Source: an uncultured Bacteriovoracaceae bacterium (GTDB lineage: Bacteria; Bdellovibrionota; Bacteriovoracia; Bacteriovoracales; Bacteriovoracaceae). Taken from it: a DNA stretch of 64,000 bases. Every line of letters begins with the position of its first letter. The stretch's first letter is position 1. The position numbers and the translations under genes were made by a program. Shown piece after piece: positions 28,001-35,888 of the stretch. Location: the NCBI GenBank assembly GCA_937923325.1, contig CAKZUQ010000001.1:1-64000 (forward strand), given 5' to 3'. The notes beneath the pieces were generated by a model. That model saw only the letters and a program-made list of their open reading frames with translations. It was not told the DNA's origin and made no database searches.

Positions 28001-29260
28001 AGCAGATGGAATAATTAAATCAAAGATTTTTTGGAAAATATGCTTTTCTTGCTTTTTACTTTCTTTATTTACTGGAGTCTTATTTTCAATTGAAACATCT
28101 AGCATCAAAGGTGGAAAATCTTGCACACAAACACCTGAGAGTGACTTATAGTACCCAGGACAACATTGCTCATCAGAAGTAGGCTTTTCACCATTCTTAG
28201 CACATTTAGAACAAACAAAGTGGGCCGTACACTTTCCAGAAGAATCTGTTTTAGTTGAACAACAAGGCTTACCTGTTTTAGGAGCATACCCACTAGGAGT
28301 ACATTCATTAATCTCAGAAGTATTCATATTTACTTGAGTACACTCAATTTGTTTTTTTAATTCAATCGATTCATCTACAGTTCCATCAGGCTTAATATTA
28401 CCAGGGTTACAATAAGGGTTTACGCCCCCATTATCAAGCTTTCCACATTGCTGGCCCTCTTCAAGTAAGCTATAACAACTCAGTGGTTGAGAACAAGTCT
28501 TTTGCGTTTCTTCACCCTGGCAATAACCAGAACAACAATCACTATGAGTACTACAACTTTCAGCTTTCTTAGTACAAGATGACCCTGGGCTAAAATCTGC
28601 ATGAGGAAGCCTCATTAAGCCAGGCTCACATTGTCTCGCTGTCGCAAGTTCATATTCTTCTGCGTATGTATTTCTATCTGCCTTTACTTTATCAAAGAAG
28701 CTTTGAATAACATTTGCATATAAGCCTTTCCAAAGGTTTTTTTCATGCTGATCAGCAGTTGCTACAATTTTAAACCAATTTCTAGATGTATTAAAAGATG
28801 GAGCGACTCCAGAACACTTATACTTTTCTTTAAAGATTGTCTTAGTACCATCAACTACTGGATAAACATCACTAAATTCAACATCTGGCTTACAAGTTCC
28901 ATCAACATACTCTAGGAAGTTTTTATAACAATCAGTTGGAACAGAATTTTCAGTTTTTATCTTAGCAAGTTTTTTCAACGTGCTAACTTTACAACTTATA
29001 GTGTTGTAGTGCTCTAACTTAGCAACACCACCAGCATATAAATCATCTGCTAGCCCAATAATTTCTTCTTCAACATCTTCAGGTAAAAATGACTTCCCAT
29101 CTTCTTGTCTGTCTTCAACTATACCTATGGATAAATCTTTAGCAGAGTCGGCAACAATAGTGTCTGGCCAATCAACTGTACTAGCAGCATATGAGGAAAA
29201 GCAAAAGCTTAACGCCAGAATTACTATATTGAATTTCTTTAAACTAGATAATGCATTCAC
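25022..29260 (-). CDS. Giant Cys-rich secreted protein with glycine-rich membrane hairpin
   Basis: 1412 residues from GTG 29260, which has GGAG 6 nt upstream; an in-frame GTG at 29272 lacks a site. The Sec signal peptide ends about residue 26. Residues about 215-380 are very Cys-rich, with CSTHSDCCSGYC and repeated CC pairs like small disulphide-knot modules. Residues about 748-797 are a Val/Ala/Gly-rich hydrophobic block with glycine-zipper spacing, able to form a membrane hairpin. The C-terminal 150 residues are Ser/Lys/Thr-rich. I recognise no family. It is probably anchored in a membrane and exposed outside; single gene with its own terminator. Confidence 0.7.
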   Translation of the reverse strand: MNALSSLKKFNIVILALSFCFSSYAASTVDWPDTIVADSAKDLSIGIVEDRQEDGKSFLPEDVEEEIIGLADDLYAGGVAKLEHYNTISCKVSTLKKLAKIKTENSVPTDCYKNFLEYVDGTCKPDVEFSDVYPVVDGTKTIFKEKYKCSGVAPSFNTSRNWFKIVATADQHEKNLWKGLYANVIQSFFDKVKADRNTYAEEYELATARQCEPGLMRLPHADFSPGSSCTKKAESCSTHSDCCSGYCQGEETQKTCSQPLSCYSLLEEGQQCGKLDNGGVNPYCNPGNIKPDGTVDESIELKKQIECTQVNMNTSEINECTPSGYAPKTGKPCCSTKTDSSGKCTAHFVCSKCAKNGEKPTSDEQCCPGYYKSLSGVCVQDFPPLMLDVSIENKTPVNKESKKQEKHIFQKIFDLIIPSAHSQESVDPNSINPEDSINCIPGLTCESGLSAEEEQARANANRTCMSPKDGVHPSADEINECMKKADLMYKDIANKNIKEGATGEIWTREKYQAQFNMTAITSKTVSDFDTCTFNAFNDSWFDAQPDERNAEIVLRGFEFLFSGNGTQDFWYDKTQSKNIYERAQKVAHDLRLFRSEQIAEFAEMNRKMTCKCIVAFGKSKFPEKASFFESSCSDVTNLADIDGKNLENIGNESTSLEDSENKSSTETKEADGTDTDLGAIGIAGEKLLLEFLALRNKAQLKRFDYNAKLEVELEELAKFIRENEWEQSSPNTIHLYDFKVKKTAGWVKALAIIIVVVVAVAFTIVTMGVGGAVIGAIAGAIAGVAGAIVGAVALVGAIALSIEDSNNKEALKNYSQAVAQNSIYGEGLERNVHDEVKRDWYCKNWICFTKYKEYKRYYTGPRFNSSESDQMKAPSETGKICSVFASSRVCFRNIHLTGFRPDEDKVELRYLLDAKVTEFMPNPSYTLDSNFVGMNGKFGTSRSDCTNNDIGDVNKAYWCGIGKLIDTKPSKTVKLKFLDEDMLLNDKVQDAFQLQDGEFLPELFNESHVLEVKNAVRQYASCSKMPEADGQKMLTLKDCGAIFLPEGHEHVLGFGLLFENSEDIKHFEEYVYQHHFHWPSISASDEMAYPTMALSSYFEAIVFNLRIVGSKAALRAMKNGEMYDLYLSDWRKRLADYKCDKDDAGNYVCAEAQMGDGSKNVAYSKKFMTAFNAILFEAGKLPDGIFGADGTSVNSSSGFSQGEADLLATAAKKAIREAEYKKRYDHYMETVGTTERGKQKIAAQQEWKEKFMEPLRTMPLTVGGKQFGITGSSTTNTKTKTATETKKKSKVAEYKVPEFKFDSSQYGNSSYNSKVGSNSSDSDTIKTGLQDSLKNSYLLDSALKSKEMFERDDSDSIFKILSKAYYRNLDLILERATIDDEEGKKVPGLEFKAKKDNLSNDKKSELKKLLSQ

Positions 29261-29404
29261 ATTACACTCCACAGTATAAGATTATATAAATATATTTTAC
29301 TTTATTCTTATCGAGTGTTTTGATTTAAAGCTTAAGTTATTTAAATTACTAGAGTTCGTTTAAGTTTAATTGCCAATTTTTTGTGCATAAATCTAGATTT
29401 TTTA

Positions 29405-31468
29405 CTAATTTTCTTGCTTTGAGCCCTTAAGTTTCTTAAGTTCAGAGCTCAAATAATAGTCAGCAATTGATAAACTTGATTTATTCTGTTTTATTAGAAA
29501 CTCATCACTTTCTCTACTACTTGTACTCTCAAGTAAGCCTTCTTTAAGCCATTTATAAAATTTCCCACCTATAATTGCTCCACGCTTCGAAGCAATAACC
29601 CCTCCATTCATAGAAATAGAGTCATTTGATGAAAACAGATCCTCTCCAAAAGTTAAATAAGTTTTATCAGACAGTGAAAGGTTATATGCAGTTGTCATAA
29701 TGTCTTCATGAGATCCAAACTTCTCTTTGTCATAGCTTATTGGCCTTATAGAATCTGGAACAAAAATATATAACGGGACAGTATATTTTAAAAAAGACTC
29801 TGACTTTTCATAATTCATGAATCCCCAAAAATTATGATCTCCTGTTACAATAATAATTGTATTTTCTTTCAAGCTAGAGGTCTTCACCTGATTTATAAAC
29901 TTTGCAAGTTTATAATTAGCATACTGAAATGCTCTAAACCTTTGCATAAATAAATTTTCTTCTCTTGATATTTTTTTCTTTAATTCATCAGGAAGAATTA
30001 ACTCTGGAGCTAAAAAGTCTTTAGGAACTTCAAATGGAGGATGATTCGAAGTTGATAGGCCTAGTAAAAATTGTGGTCTCGTTGCACTCGTTAATTTTTG
30101 ATGGATATGATCAAAAAAGTGCTCGTCATATAAACCCCACTCAGTCCCTTGCCTACCTTTAAGTCCTAGACTTTCTTTAATATGATTTTCTCCTTCAATA
30201 TTTTTAAAACCTTGATAGGAAAAGTACTTACCTATATCACGCCAGCCTAGTTTTCCGCCATACAAAAAGTTTGTCTCATATCCAGCACTTTCAAACGGTA
30301 TATGGGCTGCTGATTGTAATGGCATTTGCATATATCGACTTTCAGAAATAAACCTAGCACCATTTCTGTGAGGAATATTAGATCCAACAACCATTAAAGA
30401 ACCAATGGTTCCATTATCTGATGAAGTAAAGTTTTTAAAATAAAAATCTTCATTAAAATGTTTTTGCAAGTCACCCAAAAAGTTAAAAGTATTAGAATTA
30501 AAACGACTCCAATGAGCACCAAAACTCTCCATCATTATGACAACAACATGAGGTTTAACTTCATTGATTTTTTCACTATAAGGCGTTTTTCTCTCAAGAA
30601 GGTTAATTAACTTTTCTTCTTTTGTTGGCGACGTATCAAAGCCAAGATAGTCACTAAAAGCATTGTGAATATTGTCTCCATACCCCATGGCCTTGGCCAT
30701 ATTGAAGTCCATAGAACCTCTCGACTTTCTTAGTTTATATGCCTTTTCAAAAGTAATAATACCATTTAATGCGATTTGATTAATAAATAAACTTTTTGAA
30801 AAATCAGCATATTTAGGAGATAAGACCAAAACACTATATCCGCCTCTCGCTCCTCCGAATAGTAATACAACTACAATTGAGGCTAAAAGAACAAATTTCA
30901 CCACACCTTTATGAAGAATTGATTTTGTGTTTCGTGTTTGAAATTTAAAAATTTTTTTTATCAGAACAAATATGACGATAGTATAAATAGCATAGCCTAT
31001 CAAAGCGTACTCTATGGGATAGTTTTTCCAAATCGACTGGGCAAGAGCAACAGTATCATCTTCAAAGAAACCAAAAAACAAAATATTTAAGTGATCTTGA
31101 AAAAAAGAATAAAACCCTAAATCACAGAAAGATAATAATGTAATAATATTTATAAAAATAAAAAAGTATAGACCAAAAAGAAATGAAGATACGTTGACGA
31201 GAACTCTACTTTTCAATAATGATAAGACGATGCTCAGTAGAACAAATGGAAATATTAAATAACTGGCGACAATAGTGTCGTATTTCCACCCCATAAAAAA
31301 AGCATAAGAAATTTCTAAAATATTATTAGAAATAAAACTAATATCTGAAAAATAGACGACAAATACACTTCGAAAAATAGTTAAAAGACATATTACTATA
31401 AAGTATATTTTAAAACTTTTTACGACACTATTGAATAAGTAGTCATTTCTAGTTAATTCTGAATTCAT
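29405..31468 (-). CDS. LtaS/MdoB-type membrane phosphoglycerol transferase (sulfatase fold)
   Basis: 687 residues. Five N-terminal transmembrane helices (about 18-215) precede a sulfatase-fold catalytic domain. Metal and nucleophile motifs of the LtaS/OpgB family are visible: MMESFGAH near 315, the nucleophilic Thr in DNGTIGSLM near 353, and GDHNFWG near 541. The family moves phosphoglycerol (or phosphoethanolamine) from phospholipid to an envelope polymer. In a Gram-negative this suggests osmoregulated glucan or other envelope decoration, although the acceptor is unknown. It stands alone, with the protease gene upstream on the same strand. Confidence 0.85.
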   Translation of the reverse strand: MNSELTRNDYLFNSVVKSFKIYFIVICLLTIFRSVFVVYFSDISFISNNILEISYAFFMGWKYDTIVASYLIFPFVLLSIVLSLLKSRVLVNVSSFLFGLYFFIFINIITLLSFCDLGFYSFFQDHLNILFFGFFEDDTVALAQSIWKNYPIEYALIGYAIYTIVIFVLIKKIFKFQTRNTKSILHKGVVKFVLLASIVVVLLFGGARGGYSVLVLSPKYADFSKSLFINQIALNGIITFEKAYKLRKSRGSMDFNMAKAMGYGDNIHNAFSDYLGFDTSPTKEEKLINLLERKTPYSEKINEVKPHVVVIMMESFGAHWSRFNSNTFNFLGDLQKHFNEDFYFKNFTSSDNGTIGSLMVVGSNIPHRNGARFISESRYMQMPLQSAAHIPFESAGYETNFLYGGKLGWRDIGKYFSYQGFKNIEGENHIKESLGLKGRQGTEWGLYDEHFFDHIHQKLTSATRPQFLLGLSTSNHPPFEVPKDFLAPELILPDELKKKISREENLFMQRFRAFQYANYKLAKFINQVKTSSLKENTIIIVTGDHNFWGFMNYEKSESFLKYTVPLYIFVPDSIRPISYDKEKFGSHEDIMTTAYNLSLSDKTYLTFGEDLFSSNDSISMNGGVIASKRGAIIGGKFYKWLKEGLLESTSSRESDEFLIKQNKSSLSIADYYLSSELKKLKGSKQEN

Positions 31469-31500
31469 GGCTTTATTCTACGACCTTTGTGCAAATGTGA

Positions 31501-31530
31501 AAAGCCCTCTCACATTGGAGAGGGCCTATA
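31501..31530 (-). terminator. Intrinsic terminator after the protease gene
   Basis: Perfect 8-bp stem GCCCTCTC/GAGAGGGC (31504-31511, 31518-31525) with a 6-nt loop, followed on the minus strand by CTTTTC. It lies just after the protease stop and separates it from the LtaS-like gene. Confidence 0.8.
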
Positions 31531-31551
31531 TTTTGAAATTTAATAAATATA

Positions 31552-32820
31552 CTAGATTGTATCTGTTGTTAAGCTACCTGTTCCAGCTGCATCTAGCCAG
31601 TCTTTTAACCTTGAGTCAGAACTTCCATCTCCGCTCCAAGATGTTTTAAACCTTCCATACCAATCTGAAGTTTGACTTGAACATGATGCGTATCCACCAT
31701 GAAGTTGACCAATAACTCTATGGTTTTGATCAAAAAGTGGTGAACCACTAGAGCCTGGCTCAGTTGTTCCAATATCCCAGTCTTCTACTCTTACGTGAGT
31801 TCTATCTCCAGGAACTGTATCTTTTAAGTATGAAGTTACCGTTGTTGGCTCATTTTCAAAACTTATAGACTTCTCGTCTGTAGCCGGATGGTGAATAGCT
31901 GTCGCAGTAATAGCATCAGCTCCACTTCTATCCCAACCTGCATAATTAACATTCCAAGCTGGATCTGGGTTTTTATTTAGCTTTACGAGAGTGAAATCAC
32001 TTTTAGAACTTGCTGATAAAAATTGAGCCCCAGTATTAAACTCTTCCTTTGCTCCGTCTCTTCTACCACCACACTTTGAGGATTGGTAATTCCAATAGAC
32101 AACTAAACTAGCTGCATTTGAGCTAGAAATACGGCAATGCTTTGCAGTCATAAAGTATGGCGTTTTATCATTACTAGTATTATTTACCATAAACCCTGTA
32201 CAGAAAGTAGATCCTCCTGTTGAGATAACTCCAACTGAGTTAACTTCACTTTCCCAGCCTGTACTTTCCTTACAAGCAACGTCAACATTACAAGAACCTG
32301 ATTTTTCAGTTGTTTGAGAAAATGTTCTATAACCTTGATTAATTTGTTTAATTGAGAAGTTCAGAGCACTCATTTCATTTTCAGGAGTTGAAACTTCAAT
32401 AATAACATCATCAGACATTATAACAGGAGTCCAAAGCTCGTTATCTTGATTATTATCTTCAATAGTAAATTCTCTTAGTTCTTTTGAAAGATCAGTTGAG
32501 TAAATTTTCACTTTAGAATTCTTAGTCATTTTAAAATTTAATGCAAAGTTAACAGATACAGCATTTGTCGCTTTAACTCTTTGGCGATGAACTAATAAGT
32601 CCCCCTCTTTTTCCCACATACCACTAGATGTTTCAATATTTACATTATGCTCAATAGCGAACCTTGGTGCATTTCCAAGTTTTTCATTAGCAATATCTTC
32701 CCCATGAACTTTAAAAACATCAACACTTGGAAATGAGGTTGTATTTATAGTTGTTAAATTTATTGCACTAAATGCACAAGTAGATGCTAGGATGCATCCT
32801 AATCCGATTATCTTCTTCAA
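31552..32820 (-). CDS. Secreted lysyl-endopeptidase-type serine protease
   Basis: 422 residues from TTG 32820, which has GGAGG 5 nt upstream and gives a clean signal peptide (MKKIIGLGCILAS...). A propeptide-like region to about 185 precedes an S1-family domain close to Achromobacter protease I: CTGFMVNN, catalytic His in TAKHC (~227), Asp in SDFTLVKL (~275), Ser in PGSSGSP (~357). The Asp of SDWYG (~386) aligns with Asp225, which gives that enzyme its Lys specificity, and the QLHGG His is kept. It probably cleaves after Lys in extracellular or prey proteins. The farther in-frame ATG at 32853 lacks a site. Confidence 0.88.
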   Translation of the reverse strand: MKKIIGLGCILASTCAFSAINLTTINTTSFPSVDVFKVHGEDIANEKLGNAPRFAIEHNVNIETSSGMWEKEGDLLVHRQRVKATNAVSVNFALNFKMTKNSKVKIYSTDLSKELREFTIEDNNQDNELWTPVIMSDDVIIEVSTPENEMSALNFSIKQINQGYRTFSQTTEKSGSCNVDVACKESTGWESEVNSVGVISTGGSTFCTGFMVNNTSNDKTPYFMTAKHCRISSSNAASLVVYWNYQSSKCGGRRDGAKEEFNTGAQFLSASSKSDFTLVKLNKNPDPAWNVNYAGWDRSGADAITATAIHHPATDEKSISFENEPTTVTSYLKDTVPGDRTHVRVEDWDIGTTEPGSSGSPLFDQNHRVIGQLHGGYASCSSQTSDWYGRFKTSWSGDGSSDSRLKDWLDAAGTGSLTTDTI

Positions 32821-32920
32821 TTGAACCTCCATGTTCATATTTTGAAATTCCATTTCTATTTATAAGTATAGACCTAAAATAAAATTGGTGGGTATTTGTC
32901 AGAAAATGTTAGAGCTTTAT

Positions 32921-33194
32921 TTAAAAAGCGAAATAGTCCACTGGTCTTTTACCTAGACTTCTAGAGACAATCGAAGAAGACCGCCGTTGCTGTACCAACA
33001 GCTAAACTAATGAATAACGTAACAATTGGAAAGGTTGAACTAATTGCAGCTAAGTGTACTTTTCCGAGTTTAGCAATAAAGTATATATCAGCTAAATTTA
33101 ATCCAATTACTGATAAAATTCCCCAACTCATCGGGATGGACATACGCATTAGAATACTAAATATTGGAGTTTTCACTAAGTCGCTACGCACCAT
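32921..33194 (-). pseudogene. Decayed N-terminal remnant of a MATE efflux transporter
   Basis: The first 75 codons from ATG 33194 encode a MATE start (MRMSIPMSWGILSVIGLN and LADIYFIAKLG). At 32981 the frame breaks. The sequence resumes in the +1 frame as SSIVSRSLGKRPVDYF, the expected continuation of MATE helix 2-3, until TAA at 32921. A full transporter is about 440 residues, so the remaining five-sixths are gone. A single frameshift plus a large deletion explains it. Confidence 0.8.
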
Positions 33195-33275
33195 AAGAAT
33201 TATTATATAAAATTAAGGTAGAAAATAATAATATATGCGCTAAAATATAGAAAATAATTTCTTAGGATTATACAG

Positions 33276-33713
33276 ATGAAAATAGCTCTACGCCCAAATG
33301 AAAAGCTCAGCGTTTTAGTCGCAGATGATGAAGAAGATATTAGAGAAACTCTCGTTGCATTTCTAGAGATGATGGATTGTTTTACATTTATCATTCAAGC
33401 CTCGGATGGTTCCGAAGCTCTAACTAAATATCAAAATCAAAAATTCGACTTTGTTATTACAGACTTGATGATGCCTAAAGTTCGTGGAATTGAATTAATC
33501 CAAAGTATTAAAAGAGATTGTACAAGAAAGAGAGTTCCATTTACTCCAACAATGATTTTATCTGCAAACATTACAGGTGATGAAGTGAAAAAAGCAATTG
33601 GCTTTGGTGTAAAATATGCAGTGACTAAGCCTTGTACTGCGGAACAATTTATCGAAAAAGTATCTGAAGTAATCCGAAAAGAGTTTAGAGACAAAGTTAA
33701 AATAACTGAGTAG
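33276..33713 (+). CDS. Single-domain response regulator (CheY-like)
   Basis: 145 residues, only a receiver domain. Acidic pocket DDEED at 17-21, phospho-acceptor D63 in VITDLMMPK, the conserved Ser in MILSAN and Lys in VTKPC are all present, so it should be phosphorylated. There is no output domain, and no kinase lies beside it; the partner is unknown. It is convergent with the EEP gene and shares its terminator. Confidence 0.85.
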   Translation: MKIALRPNEKLSVLVADDEEDIRETLVAFLEMMDCFTFIIQASDGSEALTKYQNQKFDFVITDLMMPKVRGIELIQSIKRDCTRKRVPFTPTMILSANITGDEVKKAIGFGVKYAVTKPCTAEQFIEKVSEVIRKEFRDKVKITE

Positions 33714-33727
33714 CGAGCAAACTTAAA

Positions 33728-33758
33728 GTTTTCTCTATTATAAGCTAATAGAGAAAAC
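33728..33758. terminator. Bidirectional hairpin between the receiver and EEP genes
   Basis: Perfect 13-bp stem GTTTTCTCTATTA / TAATAGAGAAAAC with a 5-nt loop. It lies 15 bp after the receiver stop and includes the last codons of the EEP gene. AT-rich but long; probably terminates both transcripts. Confidence 0.65.
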
Positions 33759-34781
33759 TAATGGTAAATGATCCGAGTACCCTTTCCCTGATTTTATATT
33801 AAATCTTTGAGGGACATGCTTATAGATTGTAACATCACCAGTATCCCAATCAGTCCATTTCTTATCTCCTAATAAAAACTTATAAGGTAATATATGAAAT
33901 GATCTAAACTTCAGTTTAGCTCCATGAAAACTCTTTAGAATAAACATTTTATCCAATGAGCCCCAGTGACCTTTATACCAGTGAGTTCCGGCCCAAAGTC
34001 TTTTAAAGACTCTAAGTTTTGCCTGATAGTGAGCATCAATAAAATCAGCTTGAAGGTTCTTAACTCCATTTGGTAACTCATCTTCTAGTGTATTAAAGTC
34101 ACCAGTTGCAATAACGACATTACTATCTGACTCCTTCGCTTTTTCAATTAAAAGGTTTGATGCTTTAAACCTTGCTTCTGAAGGGTTACTTTGGCTTGGC
34201 CAGTGATTACCGAAAATAGTTATTGTTTTATTTTCTTTGATTTTTACTTTCACCTCAAGAATTCCTCTTGTCTCCTTTGCAATTCCACTCAGGTCAACCT
34301 TATGAAGTTTTTCAGAAATGATTGGATACTTTGAAATAACCCCAACATCAATACCTCTTGAATCTGGCCCTTCTATTAATGAAATATATTTATATCCTAG
34401 ATTTTTTAGCCCCTTATCTACAAGCATTGTTAAAACATTTTTATTTTCAACTTCTTGAATGACAACAATATCAGCTCCTCTACCTTTATTATAAGTAGAA
34501 ATAACTTTTGAAATATTTTTAATTTTGGAATATAAAACTGTGTCATTCCAGTCTGTATATAAACAAGACTTTTTCCAACTCTCAACAGCAAGTCCGTTAC
34601 AATAAGCTTGAATTTTAACAGATGCTTCTTTTACAGCAAGAGGAAGATATGTATAGTCTTCTTTGCCTTCGTCATGAATCGTATCAAAAAGATTTTCAAC
34701 ATTATAACTCATTACCGAGATTGTTTTTGCGTTAATAGAGTAACTGATTAAACAAAAAGTTAAGATCAATAAAGCTTTCAT
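33738..34781 (-). CDS. Secreted endonuclease/exonuclease/phosphatase-family hydrolase
   Basis: 347 residues with a signal peptide (cleavage about residue 18). All EEP-fold catalytic motifs are visible: SYNVENLFDT, VIQEVEN, FGNHWPSQS, VIATGDFNT and the final SDHLPLVFSI. Mg-dependent enzymes of this fold cut DNA or RNA, or hydrolyse phospholipids and inositol phosphates. Secretion of a nuclease would suit a predator digesting host nucleic acid, but the substrate is not decided by sequence. Confidence 0.8.
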   Translation of the reverse strand: MKALLILTFCLISYSINAKTISVMSYNVENLFDTIHDEGKEDYTYLPLAVKEASVKIQAYCNGLAVESWKKSCLYTDWNDTVLYSKIKNISKVISTYNKGRGADIVVIQEVENKNVLTMLVDKGLKNLGYKYISLIEGPDSRGIDVGVISKYPIISEKLHKVDLSGIAKETRGILEVKVKIKENKTITIFGNHWPSQSNPSEARFKASNLLIEKAKESDSNVVIATGDFNTLEDELPNGVKNLQADFIDAHYQAKLRVFKRLWAGTHWYKGHWGSLDKMFILKSFHGAKLKFRSFHILPYKFLLGDKKWTDWDTGDVTIYKHVPQRFNIKSGKGYSDHLPLVFSISL

Positions 34782-34917
34782 AATACCTACATGTGGTTAG
34801 TGATTAACTGTTTTTTCTGGCACTAATCTATGAGTAAATTTGAAGTATGGCAAACATAAAATTGGTAGCATTTTGGCCCTTGTCCCTTTTAGTTTTAACA
34901 ACTTAACGAGATGTAAG

Positions 34918-34951
34918 AAAAAAAAGCCCCTATTAATATTAAAATAGGGGC
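34918..34951 (-). terminator. Intrinsic terminator
   Basis: Stem GCCCCTATT/AATAGGGGC (34926-34934, 34943-34951) with an 8-nt loop. On the minus strand it is followed by a run of nine T, so it ends the 34997-35701 transcript. The rest of the 215-bp gap up to the EEP start holds nothing I recognise. Confidence 0.85.
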
Positions 34952-34996
34952 CCAGTTTTCTATTAGTTATTCTAATGTATATTTACTTTGCTAAAA

Positions 34997-35701
34997 CTAT
35001 CTTCTTTCAAAAACTGTATTAACTGAGTTTCCATCCATTGTTCTAACATGAATTAATACTTTTTTAGCTGGAACTTCAGCTGGTACTTCCCAATCATAAC
35101 TAAATGGGATCATTTTCATTGGACAAAACTCTCTAATTTGTTTCATTTTTGGTAGAACAGAGAATGAGTCTTTTTTATTGTTAATATGTTGAATTTCATC
35201 AAGAACAAAACAATCACTTGGATTATATCCTTTTAATGCAACTTCATTATTCCCAACTTCTTTATCAATATACTGGACATAAGCATAATTAAACTCATCA
35301 ACAGCATTTGAAGAAGATTCTAAAATCGCCATTTTTTCTTTTTTCTCCCATGGAGACTTACCATTAACAGTAATCTCATAGTTTCCTTTATCCATAACCC
35401 CTAACTGAACAGACTTTGTAAATGGAACAACCATCTCTGGACAAAATGGATTTGATGATTGGTAATAAAGAGAAGTCATTTTAATGTCTACACTATTTCC
35501 TTTTATTTCAACTTTAGCACTTGGTGATTTATGACATAAGTTTGGTAAATAACCAGTGATAACTACTTCCACATTATCGTTACTATCAAAACCAGCTGGA
35601 ATAAATGCATGGTCAACAGGAACAGTTTTTGAGATAGGTGTCCCTGCAATTGCAGATCCACTAATAATTACAGTTGTTAATAATAATTTTTTTAAGTTCA
35701 T
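34997..35701 (-). CDS. Secreted protein with an internal duplication
   Basis: 234 residues, signal peptide ending about residue 19. Two related halves are visible: GYLPNLC (50-56) with FCPEMVVPF (86-94), and GYNPSDC (158-164) with FCPMKMIPF (192-200). Each half therefore has one Cys pair about 30 residues apart, likely a disulphide. I know no family. It is monocistronic with a strong terminator and a GGAGGG site before the ATG, so it may be highly expressed. Confidence 0.7.
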   Translation of the reverse strand: MNLKKLLLTTVIISGSAIAGTPISKTVPVDHAFIPAGFDSNDNVEVVITGYLPNLCHKSPSAKVEIKGNSVDIKMTSLYYQSSNPFCPEMVVPFTKSVQLGVMDKGNYEITVNGKSPWEKKEKMAILESSSNAVDEFNYAYVQYIDKEVGNNEVALKGYNPSDCFVLDEIQHINNKKDSFSVLPKMKQIREFCPMKMIPFSYDWEVPAEVPAKKVLIHVRTMDGNSVNTVFERR

Positions 35702-35840
35702 AGGTCCCTCCGATTAAGACTAATGTTATTCAATCCGTTGATTTTTCTCTTACTTACTTTCAATCAAAAGATAGAATACTGAATACGCTTTATCTATTTA
35801 TCTGGACAGCTTTTATCATGTATAAAATTGTTAAAAAATA

Positions 35841-35852
35841 TGATATATATCA
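35841..35852. promoter_or_regulatory. FNR-type palindrome upstream of the HExxH lipoprotein gene
   Basis: TGAT-ATAT-ATCA, a perfect 12-bp dyad with the same core as the box by hemN. Its centre lies 41.5 bp before position 35888, where a start 9 nt after the -10-like TAGTAT (35874-35879) would fall; this is the classic class II activator spacing. Confidence 0.5.
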
Positions 35853-35888
35853 GGTGCGATTATTGAGAATTTTTAGTATGATTCGCCC

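Noticed and set aside
33010..33210. Plus-strand ORF opposite the MATE remnant
   Set aside because: No ribosome-binding site or motif; it is the antisense of the remnant.
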